Shown: positions 1 to 6,847 of the stretch, in pieces
Layout: each line of letters begins with the position of its first letter
Position numbering within the stretch: the first letter of the stretch is position 1
Source: CAG-877 sp963589235
GTDB taxonomy: Bacteria > Bacillota_I > Bacilli_A > RF39 > UBA660
Length of the DNA: 9,797 nucleotides
NCBI GenBank assembly: GCA_963589235.1
Contig: CAVAJX010000021.1
Location: 1 to 9,797 of the forward strand
Direction: 5' to 3'
Notes under the pieces: generated by a model
Seen by the model: the letters and a program-made list of their open reading frames with translations, nothing else
What the model was told of the DNA's origin: nothing
Database searches by the model: none
Program-made: the position numbers and the translations under genes

Positions 1-154
1 ATCTGGAAAAGAAAAAATTCCATTAAAAAACGGAATTTAGTCTAAAAATTTACGAAATTTTTTTTAATTTAAAAGTGGGCAAATAAATGAGCACTCAACT
101 ATTCTTTCCATTATATATTTTAAGCCTTTGGAAAGTATTATATATACATAGTAT
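1..154. other. AT-rich gene-free left edge
   Basis: I see no credible coding region here. It holds two AT-rich inverted repeats besides the terminator listed separately: a 7-bp repeat CTTTCCA (104-110) / TGGAAAG (129-135) with an 18-nt loop, and an all-A/T 8-bp repeat at 44-51 / 55-62 with a 3-nt loop. Neither has a GC-rich stem followed by a T-run on the minus strand, so I do not call them terminators. The region is downstream of the NUDIX gene. Confidence 0.6.
5..38 (-). terminator. Possible rho-independent terminator downstream of the NUDIX gene
   Basis: Read on the minus strand, AAATTCC (38-32) and GGAATTT (21-15) form a perfect 7-bp stem with a 10-nt loop, followed directly by TTTCTTTTCC. 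It lies about 115 bases beyond the NUDIX stop and is the first hairpin with a T-rich tail there. The stem has only two GC pairs, so it would be weak. Confidence 0.45.
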
Positions 155-580
155 TTATTTTAAATAGTCTAATACTATTTCGGGATATAGTTTTAATTTT
201 TTGTTTATAAACTTATCAATATCTATCCAAGATGCATCTGTTTCAACATCTCCATCTACTACGTGATAATGTTCTTTATAGTCAACATCTTCTATTGAAA
301 CATTGTAAAAAAGTATCAATTCATGAGCGTTTTTTCCGTTGTAAGTAAAGATATTTTCAAAAATTCCTAAAAATTCCTCTACTTTAATATTTGCATTAAG
401 TTCTTCCTGATATTCTCTCTTTAGGGCATCCTTACTGTTTTCTAAAAATTCTATGCCGCCACCAATGCACCTATAGAATGTTTCATTCTTTACTTTATCA
501 TATCCTTTGCTTACTAAAACTTTATTATCTTTTTTCGCTATACCTAAAACAACTGGTCTTATTTCTTTGAATTTGTCCAT
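155..580 (-). CDS. NUDIX hydrolase
   Basis: A 141-residue protein with a NUDIX fold, a family that cleaves nucleoside diphosphates linked to another group X; it is probably cytosolic. The NUDIX box (G-x5-E-x7-R-E-x2-E-E) is clear at residues 41-60: G41, E47, R55-E56 and E59-E60. The Gly that normally follows is Asn62, a small departure outside the metal-binding glutamates. I cannot name the substrate. The frame is open up to 652, but I choose the ATG at 580. It has an AAGGAA ribosome-binding site (588-593) at good spacing, and the extended -10 promoter at 602-607 lies inside the longer version. The normal protein start (MDKFKEIRP, leading into the first strand) also fits. The gene is monocistronic, between the terminator of the upstream gene and a weak terminator downstream. 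Confidence 0.85.
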   Translation of the reverse strand: MDKFKEIRPVVLGIAKKDNKVLVSKGYDKVKNETFYRCIGGGIEFLENSKDALKREYQEELNANIKVEEFLGIFENIFTYNGKNAHELILFYNVSIEDVDYKEHYHVVDGDVETDASWIDIDKFINKKLKLYPEIVLDYLK

Positions 581-601
581 TTTTAATTTCCTTTCATTTA
601 T

Positions 602-610
602 ATTGTAACA
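602..610 (-). promoter_or_regulatory. Extended -10 promoter of the NUDIX gene
   Basis: On the minus strand TGTTACAAT (610-602) gives an extended -10 (TGn followed by TACAAT). No good -35 lies 17 bases upstream; the best there is TGTACG. The predicted transcript starts near 595, leaving a very short leader with the ribosome-binding site close to its 5' end. Just upstream, ACGTGT occurs twice as a direct repeat with 8 bases between copies, which could be an operator or chance. Confidence 0.55.
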
Positions 611-653
611 CGTCTTTTGACACACGTACATCTGACAATTTATTTTCTGCAAT

Positions 654-684
654 AAAAAAATAGAATATACAATTATCCTATTTT
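654..684 (-). terminator. Terminator overlapping the stop codon of the 142-residue gene
   Basis: On the minus strand AAAATAGGATA (684-674) pairs with TATTCTATTTT (667-657), an 11-bp stem with one G-U pair and a 6-nt loop. It runs into seven T residues (660-654). The TAG stop of the 142-residue gene (680-678) is inside the left arm, so coding and termination signals share bases. The stem is AT-rich, but its length and T-run support a real terminator insulating the NUDIX gene. Confidence 0.65.
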
Positions 685-1106
685 CCTAACATATTAATTA
701 AATTAATTTTAAACATATCTTTCTCTGGATGTGTTTTAGAAATCATAACACCTTTATAAGTAGATAATTCAGCTCTATGACCTTCATCTAAAATTCCTTC
801 TGGTGTAATGTTTGTTAAAAGAATGATTTTCTTTTCTGTATATACAGTATAATGTAATGTTATTTCACCGTGAACTTTAACAAATAATTCATCAGTTGGT
901 AATTTTAATTCATATCCAATGGTATTATTTTTTTCATTTCTAGTAACTTCTTTTCCTAAGAAATTACCCTTACGTAATTCTGGATAATAATTAAATGTTA
1001 ATTTTTTATAAGCTAACATATTATACTTTCTTACAGATCTTTCTTTTTTACGAAAATCATTTTCATCCAAATACTCGAAAATATACGCACTATTCATAAT
1101 ATTCAA
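678..1106 (-). CDS. Conserved-looking protein of unknown function, 142 residues
   Basis: I do not recognise a family. The protein is soluble and charged, with no signal peptide or membrane segment. Its N-terminal third is rich in Lys, Arg and Tyr (residues 15-50). The middle (about 70-100) alternates like a beta-sheet, and the end is mixed. That it is a real gene is well supported: it has its own consensus sigma-A promoter, a leader of about 60 nt, a purine-rich AAGGGTGGG ribosome-binding site six bases before the ATG, and a terminator overlapping the stop. A second in-frame ATG three codons later (1097) is possible, but spacing favours 1106. It stands alone between the surface-protein operon and the NUDIX gene. 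It ends in TAG, and the terminator immediately behind shows TAG acting as a stop in this genome. Confidence 0.75.
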   Translation of the reverse strand: MNIMNSAYIFEYLDENDFRKKERSVRKYNMLAYKKLTFNYYPELRKGNFLGKEVTRNEKNNTIGYELKLPTDELFVKVHGEITLHYTVYTEKKIILLTNITPEGILDEGHRAELSTYKGVMISKTHPEKDMFKINLINMLGK

Positions 1107-1138
1107 CCCACCCTTATACTTATTAATAAATGTCGTAT

Positions 1139-1152
1139 GGTACTTACGTACC
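1139..1152 (-). promoter_or_regulatory. Small hairpin in the 5' leader of the 142-residue gene
   Basis: GGTAC/GTACC form a perfect 5-bp stem with a 4-nt loop, within the first 30 or so bases of the predicted leader (transcript start near 1167). It is too far from the ATG to hide the ribosome-binding site by itself. It could stabilise the 5' end or be a protein-binding site. No known riboswitch is recognised. Confidence 0.35.
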
Positions 1153-1173
1153 TCTCACCTTCAAAGTACACAT

Positions 1174-1202
1174 ATTATAGCATATAATTCCTTATTTGTC
1201 AA
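1174..1202 (-). promoter_or_regulatory. Sigma-A promoter for the 142-residue gene
   Basis: On the minus strand there is a perfect TTGACA (1202-1197), a 17-base spacer and a perfect TATAAT (1179-1174), with TGC just before it giving an extended -10. The predicted start is near 1167. It begins about 10 bases after the terminator of the upstream surface-protein operon. Confidence 0.9.
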
Positions 1203-1208
1203 ATATAA

Positions 1209-1237
1209 ACTCAAAAAAACCGACAAACGTCGGTTTT
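1209..1237 (-). terminator. Rho-independent terminator of the surface-protein operon
   Basis: AAAACCGAC (1237-1229 on the minus strand) pairs perfectly with GTCGGTTTT (1224-1216) around a 4-nt loop, and a run of T follows to 1213. The hairpin begins two bases after the stop codon of the 735-residue gene. It is the strongest terminator in the window. Confidence 0.93.
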
Positions 1238-1239
1238 CA

Positions 1240-3447
1240 TTAAACATGATATGTATATACTTTAGCTGATGTATTCTCTTTTGGTGTTGCCATTTGTTCA
1301 ACTATTGCTTCAGCAATTTCTTCTTTTGTCATTTGTGTATATGGTTCTTCATATTCATAAATGTTTTGAGAAGTTTCATTTGTACCAGCACCAGCGTTGC
1401 TTGATTCATAATCAGAATTTGGATCAGGTAATGGTTCATCTGTCTTATCACCTGATGGATTAGTAGTAATATCTTTTACAGAATCATCTAAATTTCCATC
1501 TTTATCTGAATAATCATTATCAAAGTCAACATCATGGTCTCCAAAATCACTTTCATTTACTTTACCACCAGAGTTTTGATTCTTATTAGCTTCATCAATT
1601 TTATCTTGTAAGTCTTTCTCATCTTGTTTAATTTTGTCTTCATATTCTTGTTTTTTACTGTCAGCTTGAGCTTGTTGATGTTCTCTTTCTTTCTCAGCAG
1701 CAGCTTGAGCTTCTTTTCTTGCTGTTTCATTTTCTTTTTTAACACTTGCATCAGCAGCACTTTCAGCTTTTTTAACTTTTTCTATACCTACTGCATCTAT
1801 AGCCTTTTCTCTATCGGAAGTTCTTGTAACTTTTGTATCTTGATAACTATATGAAGTATTATCAGAGTAAACTATTGTTCCGTTGAATTTTCCTTTTTCA
1901 TAGTCAAAAGCTACATTTACTTTTTCTTTAAAACTATTATATTGGCTAATATCACGATGAGCATCATCTCTTACATATGCAGCTTGAGCTTCTAACTCTT
2001 CTATTTTTGCTTGTTTTAATTCTTCATAATTAGCATATTCATTATTACTGTTTGCTCCTAAATTTACTATAGTTGCTTTTTCTATTATATCATTAGCGCG
2101 GTTACATACACCTAAATCATCAAGATAATCTATTGCCTTATCAGCTAAAGTGTTATCTATATCTAGGTTTTGGAATAGTATCTCTGATGCACTTACCATT
2201 GGTATAATTGAAAATTTGTAAGCACTAATTGTATCTCTAGGATCAGAATGAGCTATACCTACTTCTCTTTGTTCAAAATTGATTGGGAAATCTTTGTATA
2301 ATTCTTGATAGAAAGCATTTACTTTATTAATTTGATCTTGTCCAGTTGCTTCTTTACAAGCTAAGAACATTTCATGATATTTTTCATAGAAAGCTTTTCC
2401 TTGTTCACTTTGAATTAATCCATCCATTTGAACTGGATATTCTCTAGTTTCAATAACATGGGCACCAAATAATTGTAATGTAGCTGTTTTATAGGCATCT
2501 TGTAATTTTTGTTGATCTAATTCAGCTCCATTAAATATAGATATTAATTGTTCTTTAGAAAAGTCATTATATACTAATCCTAATGAAACTACTTCGTCCC
2601 ATGAAAGAGCTGCTTTTACATCTGATCCTGCTTCTAAATATGATCTTGCGAAGTCTTCATTATAACTATCTAGTGTACTTGAAACGCTATTCATAAATTG
2701 TTTTTGTACTACACTCCTTGAGCTATTGATAATAGCATCAAAGTCTCTAGCTTTTACTTCTTCTATTTTAGTTGGTGCAGGATCATTTTGTTTATCATTT
2801 TCTTTAGCACAACTTGAAATTGGTATTATAAGCATGGCTAAAGCTGTTGCTAGAGCAGCAACTTTCTTCCAAGTTTTATTGAATGTTCTTTTGAAGAAGT
2901 TTTCTTTTTTCTTATTTACTTTATTTTCTTCTATGTTTTCTTCTTCAGGATTCTCTTTCTTTAATTTACTTAAAATTTTATCTCTAGCTTCTTGAGCTTT
3001 TGAACTTATTTCTTTTCTTTTTTCAAAAAATTCTTTAATACCTGCAATTTTCTTTGATATCCAAGAAACTAATTTTGTACTAGCAATTGCAGCAAATATA
3101 GTAGCAAAAATAGTTTTCTTTTCTTCTGGCTCTTCTAGTTCTTCCTCTTCTACTTTTACTAGAGCTTTTGTTTGAACATTTTTCTTGTATGGATCATCAT
3201 TTGTTCTAAACTCTTGAAACATCCTAGAAAATTCTTTTCCAGTTACTCTATAGATATACTTTTTGTCTATTATTTGTTTTAAATCTTCAATATTTTTATC
3301 TTCCATAAATTTCATGGCTAGGTCTCTTCCTGTTTCATAATCTGTGTTGTATACACTACCATCTTTATAGAAGAAACACACTTGCCATTTTCTACCGTCT
3401 TCGCTATCAAATTTATAGAAAACAATATTTCTTATTTCTTTTTCCAT
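1240..3447 (-). CDS. Large membrane-anchored protein with internal lipobox-like segment, coiled coil and acidic tail
   Basis: 735 residues, function not recognised. In order: a soluble N-terminal domain (about 1-90); a Glu-rich linker (98-111); a hydrophobic, possibly amphipathic stretch (112-138); a Lys/Glu-rich segment (139-190); one clear membrane span (about 195-212) ending I-S-S-Cys213; a long helical domain (about 230-500); a Lys/Glu/Ala-rich coiled coil (about 555-622); an Asp/Ser/Asn-rich acidic tail (630-690); and a short C-terminal helix. ISSC matches a lipobox, but more than 190 residues precede the span, so the protein may be bitopic instead of a lipoprotein. The likely topology is N-terminus inside and the bulk outside. 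It lies one base after the upstream surface-protein gene, with an AAAGGAG site inside that gene's end, so the two are co-transcribed and probably act together at the envelope. No LPxTG motif or enzyme signature is visible. Confidence 0.8.
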   Translation of the reverse strand: MEKEIRNIVFYKFDSEDGRKWQVCFFYKDGSVYNTDYETGRDLAMKFMEDKNIEDLKQIIDKKYIYRVTGKEFSRMFQEFRTNDDPYKKNVQTKALVKVEEEELEEPEEKKTIFATIFAAIASTKLVSWISKKIAGIKEFFEKRKEISSKAQEARDKILSKLKKENPEEENIEENKVNKKKENFFKRTFNKTWKKVAALATALAMLIIPISSCAKENDKQNDPAPTKIEEVKARDFDAIINSSRSVVQKQFMNSVSSTLDSYNEDFARSYLEAGSDVKAALSWDEVVSLGLVYNDFSKEQLISIFNGAELDQQKLQDAYKTATLQLFGAHVIETREYPVQMDGLIQSEQGKAFYEKYHEMFLACKEATGQDQINKVNAFYQELYKDFPINFEQREVGIAHSDPRDTISAYKFSIIPMVSASEILFQNLDIDNTLADKAIDYLDDLGVCNRANDIIEKATIVNLGANSNNEYANYEELKQAKIEELEAQAAYVRDDAHRDISQYNSFKEKVNVAFDYEKGKFNGTIVYSDNTSYSYQDTKVTRTSDREKAIDAVGIEKVKKAESAADASVKKENETARKEAQAAAEKEREHQQAQADSKKQEYEDKIKQDEKDLQDKIDEANKNQNSGGKVNESDFGDHDVDFDNDYSDKDGNLDDSVKDITTNPSGDKTDEPLPDPNSDYESSNAGAGTNETSQNIYEYEEPYTQMTKEEIAEAIVEQMATPKENTSAKVYTYHV

Positions 3448-3448
3448 T

Positions 3449-5209
3449 TTACTTAGACTCCTTTACCTTTTTATTTCCTGTATAATACCAGTTATTGTTT
3501 AATAACTCTGTATCGTTATAGTGACTCCATTTAGTCTCTGTTTTACCTTTAGATTCTAATTTTCTAGTTCTATCACTTGAGTAGCAAACAGTTCCATATA
3601 ATGGTTCAGTTCTACTATCCATTTCTGATACTGTTATATTGCTGTATAGATATACTGTTTTAGTTACATAACTACCACAGCTAGCCATTACACCAGATCC
3701 AGAAGAAATTGGTGTTGTAGTTGAAGATACACTTTGCATAGTTCCAGTGTATGTATACTCATCATAATAGAAGTTTGGTAGAGTTGTACATATATCTGAA
3801 CAGTAGCTATAATCAGCACCTACAAATATGTAATGTTTAGTTGTTGTATCTCTTGGTGGATTTTTGAATGACTTTCTACCATTATATGTCCAACCTGCTA
3901 CAGATGAAGCTGTACTTGATGTAACGTTATTGATACTTGCATATGTTGTTGTTACAGCGTATGTTGTGTTATTTACAATTACATAATTGTAGTTAGCACA
4001 AGTTTTTTCTTGATATGAACCAGATGTTATTTGGACTGTTCTTTCTTTAGTATAGTATTGTTTATGAGTACCTATTTTTTCTTTACGGTTGTATAATTTT
4101 ACTTCTCTTAAACAATTTACATCAGTAGCGGCACATGTTATAGCTTTTGTATTACAATTTGTTTTTAGCCATGATGACCAAGCTGTCCATGATGAGAATT
4201 GAGCATTTGTTGTTCTAGCATATTCATATATATATTCTTTTTCTGGAGTAGATTTACAACTTTTTTCATATGCGTCTTTATCTACTACATTGCCAGACTT
4301 ATCATAATACTTACCATCAACGATTTCACAGTAATATTTATCTTCTTCTGGTTTAGTACTACATTTTTCTTCAAAAGTTTCTTTATCTACTTCATTACCA
4401 TCTTTGTCATAGTATTTTCCGTTAACTTTTACACATGAGTATTTTTCTTCTTCTTTTGAATTACAACTTTTATCGAATGTATTTTTGTCTACTATGCTAC
4501 CTGATTTATCATAATATTTTCCATTAACCTTAACACAAGAATACTTATCATCTTGTTTTGGTGGCTTAGTATTACACTCACTATCATATGTTGCTTTATT
4601 TACAACATTTCCTGATTTACTATAGTATTTTCCATTTACTATTTGGCAATAGTACTTTTTAACTATAGGTGTTTTGTCATTTACGATGCTTCCTTTTATA
4701 ACTACTTCTGTTTCTTTCTTTTCGCAAATAGTTGAATCACAGTATGTGTAGCAGCCTAAATGTACTAAGATATAGTCTTCTTTTTCACTATCTTTAATAT
4801 TTACTTTTAAGATGTATACATTACCTGATTTTGTAATTTTTACATAACTTTTTTCAACGTCTACTGCTTTATTGTTTTTATCTATTAATGGTGTTATTAA
4901 CTTTAAGCCAATCATTTCACTTAAAGTCATTTGTTTAAATTCACCATCTTCTTTTGGTAATCTTTCATCTGTGTAGTAAGATATTGCTGCTTCTTTCATT
5001 TTATCTAAGTTATTTTGAAAAATTTGAGAAGTTAAAGCATTAATTCCTTTGTTATCTACGTTGTTGTTTTTAATATTGTTATTTATTGATGGAGCTATAA
5101 ATTTTGGTAATAGCCATACCAATAAAAATACAAATATTATTATTAATATTAACTTTAGTAGAAAATTTCTGAATGGAAATCCTCTGTTTTCATATTCTTC
5201 CGTATACAT
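3449..5209 (-). CDS. Membrane-anchored surface protein with four Cys-paired tandem repeats
   Basis: 586 residues. A short cytosolic N-terminus is followed by one strong membrane span (about 16-35) and an extracellular remainder. Residues 55-165 form a compact domain with helix then strands and clustered Cys (153, 157, 162). The hydrophobic N-terminus plus this domain recalls pseudopilin-like proteins of uncultured Firmicutes; that is inference, since no prepilin peptidase motif is seen. Residues 185-325 are four tandem repeats of about 34 residues built around NGKYYDKSGNVVDK. After them comes WTAWSSW (341-347), a WxxWxxW pattern as in thrombospondin type 1 repeats, then a long Thr/Ser/Tyr/Cys-rich region to the end. 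The start ATG has an AAGGCGGGTG ribosome-binding site and a consensus promoter. It is first in a two-gene operon with the 735-residue protein. A role in adhesion or envelope structure is plausible but unproven. Confidence 0.82.
   Translation of the reverse strand: MYTEEYENRGFPFRNFLLKLILIIIFVFLLVWLLPKFIAPSINNNIKNNNVDNKGINALTSQIFQNNLDKMKEAAISYYTDERLPKEDGEFKQMTLSEMIGLKLITPLIDKNNKAVDVEKSYVKITKSGNVYILKVNIKDSEKEDYILVHLGCYTYCDSTICEKKETEVVIKGSIVNDKTPIVKKYYCQIVNGKYYSKSGNVVNKATYDSECNTKPPKQDDKYSCVKVNGKYYDKSGSIVDKNTFDKSCNSKEEEKYSCVKVNGKYYDKDGNEVDKETFEEKCSTKPEEDKYYCEIVDGKYYDKSGNVVDKDAYEKSCKSTPEKEYIYEYARTTNAQFSSWTAWSSWLKTNCNTKAITCAATDVNCLREVKLYNRKEKIGTHKQYYTKERTVQITSGSYQEKTCANYNYVIVNNTTYAVTTTYASINNVTSSTASSVAGWTYNGRKSFKNPPRDTTTKHYIFVGADYSYCSDICTTLPNFYYDEYTYTGTMQSVSSTTTPISSGSGVMASCGSYVTKTVYLYSNITVSEMDSRTEPLYGTVCYSSDRTRKLESKGKTETKWSHYNDTELLNNNWYYTGNKKVKESK
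4235..4657 (-). repeat. Four in-frame tandem repeats within the surface-protein gene
   Basis: The units are residues 185-221, 222-255, 256-290 and 291-325 of the 586-residue protein. Each begins KY[YS]C, contains [VI][NV][GD]GKYY-like and DK.GN.VDK-like segments, and ends [SKE]C followed by a charged linker of variable length. The two Cys in every unit are exactly 24 residues apart: 188/212, 225/249, 259/283 and 294/318. Units 2 and 3 share KYSCVKVNGKYYDK. The repeats are diverged at DNA level, so this is an old protein repeat and not a recent slippage array. Confidence 0.9.
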
Positions 5210-5241
5210 ACGTACTTCACCCGCCTTATATATAGCACACT

Positions 5242-5270
5242 ATTCTAGCATAATGTGCTTATATTGTCAA
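5242..5270 (-). promoter_or_regulatory. Sigma-A promoter of the surface-protein operon
   Basis: Minus-strand TTGACA (5270-5265), a 17-base spacer and TAGAAT (5247-5242) preceded by TGC. The predicted transcript starts near 5235, leaving a leader of roughly 25 bases with AAGGCGGGTG as ribosome-binding site. The target duplication beside the insertion sequence lies only 7 bases upstream of the -35 box, so sequence formerly upstream of this promoter has been replaced by the element's left end. Confidence 0.88.
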
Positions 5271-5277
5271 ACTTTAG

Positions 5278-5285
5278 TCTTAATT
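5278..5285. repeat. Target-site duplication, left copy
   Basis: TCTTAATT immediately outside the left inverted repeat, identical to 6871-6878. The flanking bases differ on both sides, so the duplication is exactly 8 bp; ISLre2-family duplications are usually about 8-9 bp. Confidence 0.9.
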
Positions 5286-5307
5286 GATAGTGTAAAATTA
5301 TTTGGGG
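5286..5307 (+). repeat. Left terminal inverted repeat of the IS
   Basis: The left end reads GATAGTGTAAA, then four unlike bases, then TTTGGGG. Against the right end it matches at 17 of 22 positions: the outer block TAGTGTAAA and inner block TTTGGGG are identical, separated by four mismatched positions. Confidence 0.88.
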
Positions 5308-5321
5308 AAAGGCACAAAAAA

Positions 5322-5378
5322 AGAAAGACCAATGTTATAATAAATTTGAAAAACAAAATAACACACGGAGGTCTTTCT
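5322..5378 (+). promoter_or_regulatory. Inverted repeat flanking the IS promoter and covering the transposase start region
   Basis: AGAAAGACC (5322-5330) and GGTCTTTCT (5370-5378) are a perfect 9-bp inverted repeat. The right arm takes in the last two bases of the GGAGG ribosome-binding site and ends directly before the ATG. The left arm is upstream of the -10 box. A transcript from the element's own promoter contains only the right arm. A transcript entering from outside contains both and could fold to block translation. The anti-read-through role is inferred by analogy with IS10 and IS50. Confidence 0.65.
5333..5341 (+). promoter_or_regulatory. Transposase promoter, extended -10
   Basis: TGTTATAAT at 5333-5341 is a perfect extended -10 hexamer with its TGn motif. 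The -35 position (5313-5318) is poor. Transcription would start near 5348, between the arms of the 9-bp inverted repeat. Confidence 0.6.
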
Positions 5379-6802
5379 ATGAATATATTATCACAATTTA
5401 ATAAAATTTTGGAGAAAAACTTTAATAAATTTCTTAAAAATCACTTTATTAATTCTAATTTTTGGAATAAGTCATCTGATTTTAATAACTATATAAACTT
5501 TATGACTGATTTAGATTCTTTTAATTATTCTTTTATAGCTAATATTATTAAAGATTATCTTGAATATATTGATGAACAGTTTTTTCATACCTCCTACCGC
5601 AAACAATTCTGTGAATCAAAAGGTTTTTATAAAAGAACTATCCTCACCTTATTTGGTGAAATAACATTTAAAAGACGATACTATTTTGATAAAAAATATA
5701 ATGATAGATTCTATTTTACTGATTTCTTTTTAGGACTACCTAAAAGAAAATATTTTGACCCTTTTGTTTGTTCTGAAATTTGCAATGAATCTGCATCCAC
5801 GTCTTATTCAAAAGCAGGTCTTACTATAGCTTCAAAAATCGGAAATAGAATTAATAATAATCTGTATATTTCGCGTGACTCTTCCAGAAATATTGTTCTA
5901 AATTTTGATATTCAAAATGATAACGAATTTAATAAAAAAGAGTGGAAAGACTATTTGTTATGCTTGATGAAAAATTTGTTGGTTCTCAGTTTAACGAAGG
6001 ACTTGATCATATGATAAAAGCTTCTGTTACATTTGAAGATACTGAGCTTGTTTATAAATATAAGAAAAAGGAAAAGTCAATGGACAGATACAAACTTGTA
6101 AATTCTCATACTTGTGCTTCGATAGATAACGAATTATTAAAGGATACTGTAGATTATATTTATAATAACTATGATACAGATTACATAAATGAAATTGTAT
6201 TCATGGGAGACTGTGCAAAATGGATTAAAAACTTTCCTAAGTCTCATTGGTTTAAGTTCAATAATGAATGTAAAATTACATTTGCGATGGATGGATTTCA
6301 CTTTTCACAGGCTCTCCTTCAACTAACTACAAATGCTCATGAAGATATATATTATGCACTTTATGAAATGACTCTTTTAAATAAGAAAAAAGATTTTATT
6401 ATGATGTGTAATGATTTTAAAGATTTAGAGCCAAACAGAGCCGAAACTATAAATAATAAAATGAATTACATTTTAAACAATTGGAATGAAAGACAAATAT
6501 ATCAAAATAATCCATATATGAAATGTTCTATGGAATCACATATTTCGCATATATTTGCTGATTTATTCACTTCTAGACCTAAAGCATATTCGCAAGATGG
6601 ACTACGACAATTATTAAAACTGCGATTACTAAAAATTAATGGAAAAGATATTAAAAAAATGTATTTAGAAAGTTTGATAGCTAAAGAAAATAAGGCAGCA
6701 TATTCATTTGAAATACAAAAAACCAGATATGATTATGAATTTTATGATTTAACCCAAAAACTCCGCTTTCTAAATGCTGATAATTTAATTAATTATATAT
6801 AA
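5379..6802 (+). pseudogene. ISLre2/UPF0236 family transposase, split by a frame change
   Basis: It starts at ATG 5379 behind a strong GGAGG site (5367-5371). The first frame runs to a stop at 6012-6014; the second continues from about 5936 to TAA at 6800-6802. Joining them at the six-A run 5934-5939, with one extra A, gives N-K-K-R-V-E-R-L-F-V-M-L-D-E-K-F-V and about 474 residues, the usual family length. Family landmarks follow in order: the N-terminal REF-like segment TLFGEITFKRRYY, then LDEKFV (first acidic site), FMGDCAKWIK (second), DGFHFSQAL, and CSMESHISHIFADLFTSRPKAYS-like ending with its Glu. All catalytic residues expected of the family are in the second frame. Either a base was lost, or translation slips by -1, or this is a homopolymer sequencing error. 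Confidence 0.85.
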
Positions 6803-6847
6803 AAAAGAAAACCAAATTTATTATAAACTCAGCTTTCTTAACTTTCT

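Noticed and set aside
104..135. CTTTCCA/TGGAAAG inverted repeat as a terminator or IS end
   Set aside because: The 18-nt loop and lack of a T-run argue against a terminator. No transposase or matching duplication is nearby.
581..652. Longer start for the NUDIX protein at 652
   Set aside because: The extra 24 residues are Cys/Lys/Asn-rich and unlike the family. The extended -10 promoter and ribosome-binding site sit inside them and point to 580.
1557..1760. Minus-strand 67-residue Lys-rich frame
   Set aside because: It is an out-of-frame shadow of the coiled-coil region of the 735-residue gene.
2726..2995. Plus-strand 89-residue frame
   Set aside because: It is the antisense of the well-supported 735-residue gene, with no ribosome-binding site. 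The same holds for the frames at 1269-1463, 1624-1854, 4199-4438, 8042-8251, 8374-8664, 8677-8865 and 9117-9320.
4235..4657. CRISPR-like array
   Set aside because: The repeated units are in frame, diverged at DNA level, coding, and have no regular spacers.
5049..5378. Upstream extension of the transposase first frame
   Set aside because: It crosses the left end of the insertion sequence and the surface-protein promoter. The real start at 5379 has a strong GGAGG.
5933..5940. Standard X-XXY-YYZ programmed -1 frameshift site
   Set aside because: The A6G run is not phased as a classic heptamer in the zero frame (the preceding base is T), and I see no clear downstream stimulatory hairpin. Slippage remains possible but not demonstrated.
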